64,000 nt of DNA from Amanita rubescens (lineage: Eukaryota; Basidiomycota; Agaricomycetes; Agaricales; Amanitaceae): the NCBI GenBank assembly GCA_015039365.1, contig WION01000056.1, positions 159,180 to 223,179 of the forward strand. The letters run 5' to 3'. Below the pieces are notes generated by a model. It was given only the letters and a program-made list of their open reading frames with translations. It did not search any database and was not told the DNA's origin. The position numbers and the translations under genes were made by a program. The stretch's first letter is position 1; each line of letters starts with the position of its first letter. Below are positions 54,752 to 64,000 of this stretch, one piece after another.

Positions 54752-56079
54752 ATGGCCAATTCCCTTTTCGCATACGTCCGCAAGTACGAACTCCCAGATC
54801 CACTCCTGCCTGGAGCCTTCATTGTCTTCCGCCTCGACGGCCATGCTTTCCACAGGTATCTGAGCCTCTCTAATTCCTCCCGATCTAACCCTGTCTTTCA
54901 GATTTTCAGAAGTGCACAACTTTGGGAAACCCAACGATCTGAGGGCTCTGCAGCTCATGGACCACGCTGCAACAGCTGTTATGGAGGAATATCCGGATAT
55001 CATCCTAGCATTTGGGGAATCTGACGAATATAGGTTCGTATATGCGCTCAGAATCACATCTTACCACTGTCGGCGACTGGTACTTATATGCGCCTGATAT
55101 CCAGCCCTTGAGGCACGCCAGCAGTTGGTGTATTATCATGCAATTCTGATCAGTGGTCTACACATACAGCTTTTTATTACGACGGCAGACAACCCTCTAT
55201 AACAGGCGCCAGGCGAAGATCGTGTCCACGCTCACCTCGTATTTCACCTCGTGTTACGTTTTTTACTGGTCACAGTACTTCCCGGACACGCCGTTACGGT
55301 ACCCACCCTCCTTTGATGGGCGAATCATTCTTTACCCGACGCAACGGGAAATACGCGATTATTTTGCGTGGAGACAGGCTGATAGTAAAGTTTTATCTTC
55401 TTAATGCATGCACTCTTATTCGACTTGCCTACACAAGCTCATATCAATAATCTCTACAATACCGCATTTTGGGCTCTTGTGCAGCAAGGTGGCGAGACGA
55501 CGACTCAAGCCCATGCTACGTTGCGCGTGAGCAAAACGAATTCTGTTTATGAAAAGATCTTACGCCGAGAGTTGCCAGGGAACTTTATCGAAAGATAAAC
55601 ACGAAATACTCTTTGGTCGTTTTAATATGAATTATAACGAGATCGATGAACGATTTAAGAAAGGAAGCATACTTGTACGCCAGGAGGTGAGATTTACGTT
55701 GCTGAGGAGTCTCAAAGCTCACGCCCCTCCTCAAGATCGCTTCATCACCCCCTACTTCCGGATTAAAAGAGGTTGGTGGAACGTTTGACACGCCTGAAAA
55801 GGTGCTGACATTCACAGCAGACCGGGAACGACCCTGGACCGTCCACTGGTCCGCCAGATCGAAAGGTATGCGTTATCCTTTCTTTTGTCCCATCTCAATT
55901 GAAGTTCTTTCCAGCAAACGGAAGGGACGGATGGAATGGACGATCCACCGCCAAAAGCTGAACAAAAGGAGGCGAGCAAAAAAAAGAAAGGCGAAGCGAG
56001 ACAAACCAAAATAGAATTATTGCATTGCGACATCATTAAAGATGCCTTTTGGGACTCGAGGCCTAGGCTTTTGGCCTGA
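54752..56079 (+). CDS. thg1: tRNA-His guanylyltransferase Thg1
   Basis: Thg1 adds the extra 5' G to tRNA-His, the identity element for histidyl-tRNA synthetase. Exons 54752-54855, 54902-55033, 55170-55384, 55438-55526 and 55579-55686 join cleanly. Motifs in order: FVYVRKYE-like start ([19 protein letters not shown]), [20 protein letters not shown] with the metal-binding Asp, [16 protein letters not shown] with the second Asp/Glu, [32 protein letters not shown], and [20 protein letters not shown]. The C-terminus [20 protein letters not shown] (stop 56077-56079) is also typical. How the exons between 55687 and ~55915 join is uncertain; one consistent option uses an acceptor at 55817 and an intron 55866-55914. 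Intron 2 uses a GTTCGT donor and is long (136 nt). Confidence 0.9.
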
Positions 56080-56210
56080 GTTTCACCCTTTAAATTTTCC
56101 AGTTGACTACTGCTAATAGGTAGCAAGGGATCCAGAGACGGTACATGTCTATATGTTATTGCTGTATCTAAAAAGACAGGGTATAATGACGAAGCTCGCT
56201 GATCTTCTGG

Positions 56211-58427
56211 CTATACAGTAGCCAGTAGAGCATCCTCAAGCTCCTTCATCCGAGCCGCTTCCTTCTCCTTCTCCATTTCTCTCTCCTTCGCGGCTTCTGC
56301 CTCGCGTGCTCGAACGTACGAAGGGGTCATAACGGGTTTGTAATCCAAATGTCGCTTGACATAAAAACACATGTACGCCGCCGATTTCAGACATGCGCCT
56401 AGACTGGTATGTGTAACCCTATAACAACATTGTCAGGTCGCACGGAATTCCGGGAATACCAGACTGACTTGTCATCGTCGAAACGGTACCACTACAAGTT
56501 AGTTCCACGGGAAATCACATGAGCTTTTGTGCCAGGCACGGATACAAAAACGTACCTCATCTCCAAAACGAGCGAAATTGGTATAATGACCATTGTTCAT
56601 CTGACCTTCATGATTGATCACCGCAAAGAGATCATATTCGTACATGCCGTCGGGCCCAACGAAGCTATGAATATTCGCGGGGGGTAAATATTAATTAACC
56701 GCAAAAGTCAAAATGCTCACGAGGCCGGCATCCCACCGTTCTCCTTCTCTGCTTCGCGCATGTACAGGGTCGTGTACGGCGCCATATTTAGCGTTGCGGG
56801 AAAACGTATTTGTGTTCCAATTTTGCGCGTTGTCGTTTTGTCCGTCGCTTTTTGCTCAAAACGCTATGTATGCAAACAAAACCTCAGAGCGAGGGACGTA
56901 TGCCTGCATATGCGGTACATTACCTTGAACTGAAAGCTTAGAACTGGAGGTAGCCTCCGGATGCTCAACCGTTTGCTGGCTTCCTGCGGGAATCAGTTTA
57001 GATCCCTCCGCGACGGTGTGAGAATGTATAAGACGTCTAACTTACATGCGCCGCTTTCCCACATTTTGCGCAACTGTATTCTTTGGATGCCAGCTTCTCT
57101 GGCTGAGTATATCTATAGCAACGTTTCAGTAAATTTAGAATCGGAACTAATGTTAAACTTGCCGTCGTAAACAAGCCGCGAGAGAGTTCTCACCCGATCC
57201 GATTTCTCCCCCTTTGCCTTTCAGCTCGAGGCTGATGTCGAGTATGGGGTCGACGGTGGTTGTGACGTTCTTGCAGCGCTCGCATTTCACGTTACTCTGA
57301 AGTTGCCCTGCAAAGGTAGAGTGGATGATGCAGTTGCAAGAAACTTCGGTCGAGCCACGCGACGTGGCGTGGATTTGGCTTAATGCAGATATAAAAAATT
57401 CATGTGCGTCTTGCTGAGCATACCCTGCCAGCTCGGCGGAGGCTCTCCAAGTCGTGGCTAGGAATGTATACGGACCATATGGCGTGCTGTCATCAGAAAA
57501 AGTCTAGAGATCATTCTAAACTGATGCCCAAGAAAAGTAAAATGACGGCTTTACCTCGGCAAAAAGTTTGTCCATTTCGCAGCAAGTACAATTTTCATTT
57601 TTACACTGCTTCCAATTGTGTTTATCCCCGAGGAAATAATTCCTGAGAAGGGGATTATGGACAAAGGACTGGAGCACGACGTTAAGGAAGCATGTTTGAC
57701 CTAAATTAAGGAGCCCTCTTCTCCCTGTTTATCATTCTTCCATTAATATTGAGTTTGATGAGGATGATGACCAACCTTGGCATGGGACGGCATTCGCTCC
57801 CTCAAGCGCAGCAGTGTCTTTCTCACCAGGTACCCATGGCTGGAACGGTTCACGACGCTTGTTGAGCACTTTTTGGAATCAACAACAAAAACTTTTCTTG
57901 AACCGAAAGCCTAACCTTGGAACCTGGTGTGCTTTTCTTCAGCGTTGAGAGTCGTGGATACAAATACGGTGTTGAGTGCTGATTCGTATATGAAATTGTC
58001 GCACTCGGAACAGTAGACGCATCCTGTCTTTGCGTCTACACCTGCATTCGATGAATAAGGTTGAGACAGGGAAACATAAACATCAACGAACAGAATAAAT
58101 GACTTTCTTCTCTCAAGTGGTTGACTACATGATTGTCCGACCAACATCCAGCGTAGTCGCAGTGTAAGCACACGAAAGGGCGGAACAACGACAGATCACA
58201 CGTTCCACAGGTTGGAGCAGCGATCTGGCCAGGATGATTAATGCTAATACTTGAATATGCCAACAGAAACGTACCTTGCGTCTCTTATTGTTTGGACCTC
58301 TAACTACCTGAATCCTGTTTGCAGACCACCCAATGGCAGTCGTATACTTGTCCATAATACTCCTCTTGCCGTCGTCGGCAAGTGCATCAGTCATATGGCT
58401 GCACGTAGGTTCGGCATCTGTCTCCAT
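56211..58427 (-). CDS. ubp8: Ubp8/USP22-type ubiquitin hydrolase (SAGA DUB module)
   Basis: Twelve exons (58427-58275, 58224-58092, 58041-57916, 57868-57776, 57724-57555, 57503-57163, 57112-57046, 56983-56924, 56863-56721, 56664-56556, a 23-nt exon near 56490, 56418-56211) join to 541 aa. The N-terminal ZnF-UBP has CSH, PTCGTCDLSLFRPFVCLHCD, YAGCWSDNHVVNHL and the CVYCSECDNFIY pair. The USP core has the catalytic Cys in NLGQTCFLN (~residue 180), CKNENCTCCEMD, GYAQQDAHEFF, two zinc CxxC pairs and the His box NNGHYTNFAR (~457). This order is that of Ubp8/USP22, which removes ubiquitin from histone H2B within SAGA. The 57163 intron has a GC donor (GCAAGT). The gene is convergent with thg1, with ~130 bp between stops. 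Confidence 0.9.
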
Positions 58428-59928
58428 GGGCGCATCCAGCACCGCGTTCACCCTGAAAAGCTTCTTAGCCTGGATCAGTGATGGTCAACACTCTTACCTG
58501 ACGGAGAGAATGGAATGGCGCTCGTGTAGCGCCGCGTGCCACGGACCGGTCACACGCTTGGGTTCGTCGCGTTAGCGTGACAGTCGCGCTCGCTTGACTT
58601 TTGCATGCTTGGAAATTCTCTGTTTGGCTGGATTGTAGACTGGACAAGACAGAAGTATATCTCGCCATCGCGTACTCTCGACAGAACGCAAGCATGTATC
58701 TTCTGCGGTGTTTCGAGAGAGAAGGGGTTTGAAATTTTGTGGGAGGTAACCCCAGTTACACGTTGCATGTTTGAGTTTCCCATTTTCTGAACGAATTAAC
58801 AGAACGAGAAATACGTTGCGTTTAAGGATCACAAGTCAGCATCCAGATATCATTTTCTGGTGGTGCCCAAGGAACATATCGGTTCGTTTCCGTTTGGCTA
58901 GCTATTAAAATCACACGAAGGACAGGGATTTCAAAGGCAACGTGAAATTCCTTAGGTACTCAGATGCAATGATGTGTTGGTGATTCCCCTAGAAGCGTCT
59001 TACATGAGCGATCTTAATTTTCTATCTAGTGAGAGAAATGCATGACGTTGGGAAACAGCTGATGCACGACCGTGGTATTCCCCCTGTCATGCGGAGGTGA
59101 GACTCCCGGTCCCATATGTAAAGAAAGCTTCGTCAACGCCGCCGACTAGGATGGGGTTTCATATTGCCCCGTTTCATTCTGTCGAACACCTCCATTTGCA
59201 TGTACAAGCACTCCCCTATAAATCTCCATGGAGAGCCGCGAAATATCCTGTTTTTCCTGGCTATGGAAGTTGTATAAAAGGATTTAGTTGGTTCGTTGAA
59301 ATTGAGCAAGCCATTCAGATACTAGAGCGTGGCAAGGCCGTTCAAACTTTGCCATGCTGATCGGTGTCGACTTCTACAAACCCCGACGTTCCACGGGAAG
59401 GAATAATGATCCCAGTTAACGGTGAAATGGAAACGAGCTAACTAAAATATGTACCTCCATCGCCGCCGGCCTTCTGTTACGTCATATCCAAACAGGTGCT
59501 AGAGATAGTTACTTTTGACAGAGACTTCACGCTAAATTACTTGACGAGCATCGTCTGTGGATTGGCTCCAACGTCCGTAAGTCCTTCACTACGCTGCTGG
59601 ATTTATTTTGCTTCCTTACTGCTTCTGCTACTTCTGTGCCGAGTTCAGCGTTTTTGCAGCCGATGGCGCCCGTACTTAGGTCACGTAATCAAAGTCAACC
59701 GAGTAGCACGGTGCTAGGGCCTGCTTCGGCAAGTTGAATTGGTATCCCAGACCTTACTAGGAAGGTTAAGTCGTCTGCGTGCGAGATAATGCCAACTCGG
59801 ATGATTGGTGCCATTATATTCATCGGCAGACCGGGGCTCCGTTGTATGGCAGCTCTGCCTTAAAAAGAGAGGGGAATCTCAGCGGTACTTCACGCATCGT
59901 TGTGTTTTCCCAACCTCGTTCCTTGGAC
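58428..59928. other. Intergenic, nothing recognised
   Basis: 1.5 kb between ubp8 and the oxalate decarboxylase gene. Several 60-90 codon frames exist on both strands but none shows a motif, signal peptide or intron logic I can support. Confidence 0.5.
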
Positions 59929-62291
59929 ATGTTTCGGGGGCAAATTATCAGCTGTGTATTTGCTGTTCTCCTTGCAGGTCATGCTTGTGCTGCCCCTGCC
60001 AGTTCTAATGACCGATCCCCATCACCTACCACCAAGGCCGCCGCTGCCAGCTACACAGGTCCGAAGATCAGCACGGATCCTAACTATCCTCTCTTTAATG
60101 CAGCTAGCTCTAACCCAGAGCCCAAGCGCGGAAATCTAGGGGCTAATGTTCTCGGACCTCAAAACCTACCGATTGAATTACAAAATTCTGATGCACTGGC
60201 ACCACCAACTACGGATCATGGCACCATGTGCGTCTTCCTAGTTATTAGGTGTTTTCCTAGCTCAGAGATCATTCTGCAAGTCCCAATCCTAAGTGGTCGT
60301 TCAGTCTAAGCTCCAACCGTCTAGCAAATGGAGGATGGGCTCGACAGCAAAATGGCGAGCGAAGCATTTAGAAATCCGTGATTAAGTGCTCAACCGAAGT
60401 TTACAGTTGCGTCCATGCCTATCGCAACTCGTACGTGAAGCAGCTGCTTTCGTTGAATTATCGGCTCATGTGATTATATTTTTTTAGAAATGGCAGGTGT
60501 TAACATGCGTTTGATACCAGGTTCTATCAGGTTTGTATAGCATTACTTCTGCATGTCGTACTGTACAATGAACTTGCCCAAGAGAATTACATTGGCACAA
60601 TACTGGAGAGTGGGCATACGTCCTCAAAGTTCGTGACTCTAGCTTTAACGTTGTCATCAGCACCAGTTAACCCTTCTTTAGGGTAGTGTACAGGTATCAG
60701 CTGTTGACCCCAAAGGCAGAAATTATGTCGCCACGGTCGTATGTCCCTGCATTTCTGAGACACCGCAAGCACCTGACACTTCGACAGAACCAGGGAGATC
60801 TGTGGTATTTCCCTGCCGGAATTCCACATTCATTGCAGGCTACAAATGCGGATCCGAGCGGAAGTGAATTTCTTCTGGTTAGTGCCTCCAGCTTTAATGC
60901 GAAAATAGACCTTGATTTATGTTAAGATATTTGACTCTGGTGACTTCAGTGAGGATTCCACGTTCCTGGTAGGCATGTCAATCAGTCTAGTGACTGTCAA
61001 TGACGTAGTCAAAATTGCAGTTGACCGACTGGCTGGCACACGTGCCTGCTGAAGGTGGGTATGCCATAAACTATCTGAACATTTACTAACAAGGCAACTT
61101 CACTCCTCAGTGATTGCCAAGAACTTCGGGACGTAAGTACAAGATTAACGTAAATCTCGCACGTCTAATCGTGTAATGATAGAGACATACAAACGTGGGC
61201 AAATATACCAGCCAACGAACTTTACATATTCCCCGCCAGTAAGCCGAGGAGCGTTGCGTGCTGATTTGTCAAACACCTAACCTCTATTCTCAAGATTTAC
61301 CGGAGCCCGATAGCGCTGCACCACAGAGTCCTCAAGGAACAGTGGAGAACCCGTTTTCGTTCCCCTTGTCTCAGGTCAAGCCGACGCAACTTGCGGGAGG
61401 TACCGTCAAGGTTGTGGATTCTACCACCTTCAAAGCTTCGGTAACTGTTGCAGCGGCAGGTGCGCTAGCCCACGGCTAACAATTTTTCACTCAACCCACA
61501 TCCATCTCCATTAGAGGTAACCATTCAACCTGGAGGCATGCGGTAAGCTTCAAACCGTATACGACTTTTCTACCTAACAAGTCTCCAGAGAACTTCACGT
61601 AAATTACGGCTATGGCTAGCCGTCCTTGAATTGACACACTGTTTACAGTGGCATCCAACCGAAGACGAGTGGAGCTTCTTCCTGTAAGTTGTCATTTGCG
61701 TACATACAAGCCAATTTGCTCAACGATAGCAGTCAAGGTCAAGGTCGAATGACAATATTTGCTTCCCAATCAGCTGCGAAGACTTTTGACTACCAGGTTG
61801 GTGTACCTATACGTCGTCACTTGCTCGTAATCACGCCGACAAATTTTGCAGGCTGGGGACATTGGTCAGTATATCTTAACCATTCTTCCTCCTCGCTGAC
61901 AGGAAGGGTGAAGGTTATGTTCCTGCAAGCTATGGTATGGCATATCTTTCTTCGCATCCTAGTAGACTAACCGGGAATCTCAGGACACTACGTCGAGAAC
62001 ACCGGAAATACCACCCTTGTTTACTTAGAGATTTTCAAATCTGGTGCGTTCAACGAACAGGACGTGCATCTGCGCTAACTGACATGCCATCAGGTGTATT
62101 CCAGGATGTTAGTCTTAATCAGGTAGGTCTTCGATATACATCAATTACTTTTGGAACTAGAAAATATTCGGCAGTGGCTAGCGCTAACTCCTCCAGAAGT
62201 GGTGAAGGCACATTTAGGGATACCCGACGCGACTGTGGCTTTGCTCAGCAAGACGAAACAGACCGTGGTTGGACCTGATCGCAACCTCTAG
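59929..62291 (+). CDS. oxdC: Secreted oxalate decarboxylase (bicupin), ~21 exons
   Basis: Converts oxalate to formate and CO2, a manganese enzyme that wood- and litter-decay fungi secrete. MFRGQIISCVFAVLLAGHAC is a signal peptide, followed by a Ser/Thr-rich pro-region and GPQNLPIELQNSDALAPPTT, typical of the family. Cupin 1 has ELHWHNTGEWAYVLK (metal ligands His, His, Glu) and LWYFPAGIPHSLQ (His); cupin 2 has ELHWHPTEDEWSFF and YVPASYGHYVENTG. By hand it splices into about 21 exons for ~450 aa, some tiny (10 nt at 61589-61598, 13 nt around 61851). One donor reads GCGAGC after GGWARQQN near 60351, a GC-AG intron. Several exon borders are inferred from family logic. No stop or frameshift is needed, so the gene looks functional. 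Confidence 0.85.
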
Positions 62292-62520
62292 CACTAATTG
62301 TAACATTAATCTAATCGCAAGCATCACATCGCCGTAAATTTAGGGAGACATCCACTGGAGGAAATTTACGCATGCAGTTGTATACTTGTAAATGTCTTGT
62401 GGTTAGCTTTCGTAAATACTATGCGGAACTAAGGATCGGCTAGTCTCCAATATGCTATTTAATATTGGTGAGAAGTGAGAATGTGAGGGAATGTTCTGAT
62501 CGTGCAGATACGGAAAACCG

Positions 62521-63954
62521 TCAAGGACTTTCGACGTCAGAGTTGTCGGAAAACAAACACGGTCCGTAGTAAATGGTATTGTCATCGATAGGATTAAGAT
62601 AGGATTCTGGATGACCGGGCGAGAACGCCAGGGTTATTGAGGGAATGCGATGATCCGACTCTGCCTCGGTATATGGACAATCGCCTTCATCAGTCACGGC
62701 AGCAACTGGTAATTCGGGACCTTGGATGGGTAAGGGAGAGTGGTTTTGAGTAGGAATGGTGATTGCGTCTTCTGTACAGGGATTCAAAAGCTTGAGTTGC
62801 TCTTCAAGTAGTGCAGACGCTGGGGAACTGCTCGAGGTCCAATCAAATGGCGATGCAAAGCGATCTTTGTCAAGGTATCGAGTCGTGTAATCTATCCGAG
62901 AGTCTTCATGCATAGAACCGCCTTCGACGAATAAGAGGGAATCAGGATTTTGTCGGCTCGTTGGCGTACGATTCGTAGTTGCATCATAAATCATGTCATC
63001 GGATGTCCAGTGCCATGTGACGTCAGATTCTTGCGCATATTTGACTTCGTGAGAGCCAAACTGTGTCGAACTCGTCGAATCCGAATAACACTCGATCAGG
63101 GTATCCGCTCCGAAGTCATCACCAGAAGTGGCAATATTACCAAAGGCGCGTCCACTAGCTCCCAGCGATTTCAATTCTTCTTCTAGACTCGTGCTCCTCG
63201 ATTCGTTACGCGGCAGGCCCATTATGATCCCGATGGTGTCCCAGGGATCTTCGCAGTCGAAAATACATCCAGGGAGCGGTTCCCGCCGTTCCGCTGCGGA
63301 CATTGTGCGACGCAGAGCTTTGGCAGAGGGAGATGCTTGAGGCGATTCCGACCACGTGAATGCCGCTGACGTGTCCATTGACAGGCTTCGCTGGCGGGTA
63401 CGCATATCGCCACCTAAATCGCATCTTGGTATATTAATACTTCCTCCGGCAGAATCTTGGGGTGTAAGGGGGCTTTCTCCGAAAAGCCTGGAACGTAATT
63501 TACCACAGTCATTTCGCAAGCACGGATACCCCGGTGTATCTATGTCCTCATCTTCTTCGACGCCGTTACAAAGCGATGACGAGAGTCTCGTCACGATCTC
63601 CGGGCTCCAACCTTTAGATCCGGTGCTTGATGCCCGACACAGCGGTGGCGAACAGTTGCTTATCTTATACTTTGATACCGGAGTACGTGGAGATTTATCG
63701 CCGTCTAGAAAGATGCCCGCTGTATCTAATGGGTTACTATTAGAGTGCTCAGAAAGCGGAAACAACTGCAGACTAAAGTAAACAGGGTGCGTCGCGTGCA
63801 TTGAATTTTCACCCAGGTCGTTCTCGCTGGTCCAAGATTGAGGCGTGCGCTTGGAGGGCGGGCTGGAAAAAGATAAACTGACTAAGCCGCGGACGAAAGC
63901 GGATAACATGAAAGACGGCAGATAACCTAAGAGAAGAGGCAGAGGTGGTGACAT
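62521..63954 (-). CDS. Unknown 477-aa Ser/Asp-rich protein
   Basis: A single uninterrupted frame. The start (MSPPLPLLLGYLPSFMLSAF) is hydrophobic and could be a signal anchor. The rest is polar and mostly disordered: Ser/Thr/Pro/Asp-rich with RSLSMDTSAAFTWSESPQ, GCIFDCEDPWDTIGIIMGLP (the most ordered-looking patch) and LEEQLKLLNPCTED. It ends in YYGPCLFSDNSDVESP. No domain is recognised. A long intronless disordered frame could be regulatory; identity is open. Confidence 0.55.
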   Translation of the reverse strand: MSPPLPLLLGYLPSFMLSAFVRGLVSLSFSSPPSKRTPQSWTSENDLGENSMHATHPVYFSLQLFPLSEHSNSNPLDTAGIFLDGDKSPRTPVSKYKISNCSPPLCRASSTGSKGWSPEIVTRLSSSLCNGVEEDEDIDTPGYPCLRNDCGKLRSRLFGESPLTPQDSAGGSINIPRCDLGGDMRTRQRSLSMDTSAAFTWSESPQASPSAKALRRTMSAAERREPLPGCIFDCEDPWDTIGIIMGLPRNESRSTSLEEELKSLGASGRAFGNIATSGDDFGADTLIECYSDSTSSTQFGSHEVKYAQESDVTWHWTSDDMIYDATTNRTPTSRQNPDSLLFVEGGSMHEDSRIDYTTRYLDKDRFASPFDWTSSSSPASALLEEQLKLLNPCTEDAITIPTQNHSPLPIQGPELPVAAVTDEGDCPYTEAESDHRIPSITLAFSPGHPESYLNPIDDNTIYYGPCLFSDNSDVESP

Positions 63955-64000
63955 TTACTTCCTTCGGATGAGCTGCTTTCATCAAACTTCTTTGATTGCA

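Noticed and set aside
58465..58832. 5' exon of ubp8 at 58.5-58.8 kb
   Set aside because: A donor/acceptor pair (58493/58453) exists, but joining gives no family-like sequence. The ATG at 58427 begins at the expected Cys/His of the ZnF-UBP.

Overview
This window looks like nuclear DNA of an agaricomycete (mushroom-forming basidiomycete). Nearly every gene is cut by introns of about 50-60 nt, and the families present fit that group: a Tad1-like LINE, a Plavaka/KDZ-type transposase, a Ty1/copia Gag, a DUF6532-type protein, an Spt5-like KOW paralogue and a secreted fungal oxalate decarboxylase. Assignments come from reading motifs and hand-splicing exons; no database search was possible.

Left part (1-37.5 kb) is mostly accessory. 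A CAGA/CAGT satellite (1-762 and 7968-8340) is split by a complete, apparently young LINE (763-7967, both ORFs open, 28-nt poly(A), 13-bp target duplication). Then follow a trinucleotide tract, degenerate local duplications, a decayed Spt5-like gene, an unknown gene (15.2-16.0 kb) and an intact 11-exon DUF6532-type gene with a tandemly duplicated exon (16.8-19.4 kb). At 20085-22475 lies a 2.39-kb foldback element with an 8-bp target duplication and a dense array of CC(A/T)6GG palindromes in each arm. From 23 to 29 kb are broken, locally duplicated pieces of a coiled-coil, tail-anchored protein gene, one piece split by a 1.78-kb insertion. An intact Plavaka-type transposase (29.5-32.9 kb) is followed by CTGTCTGA arrays and a truncated copia element (34.2-36.9 kb) with an extra membrane-anchored ORF placed 1 nt before gag.

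Right part (37.5-64 kb) is gene-rich: a small gene, a 789-aa nuclear-type protein, then a tandem cluster (40.8-46.1 kb) of five related genes for small secreted proteins. These share a signal-peptide exon of exactly 83 nt, intron positions, a TATA box and an 18-bp leader element, but have unrelated low-complexity tails. This cluster is the best candidate for an undescribed system. Housekeeping genes follow: a Dpb11/Rad4/TopBP1-type four-BRCT protein, a Cmc4-like twin-CX9C protein, a forkhead factor, a conserved unknown gene, Thg1 tRNA-His guanylyltransferase, the SAGA deubiquitinase Ubp8/USP22, a secreted oxalate decarboxylase with about 21 exons and a 477-aa unknown.

The genes do not form a pathway. 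Neighbours are often divergent (dpb11/cmc4; the 53.8-kb gene/thg1) or convergent (thg1/ubp8), as in compact fungal chromosomes. The local logic is transposon turnover on the left and tandem duplication of a secreted-protein family in the middle.
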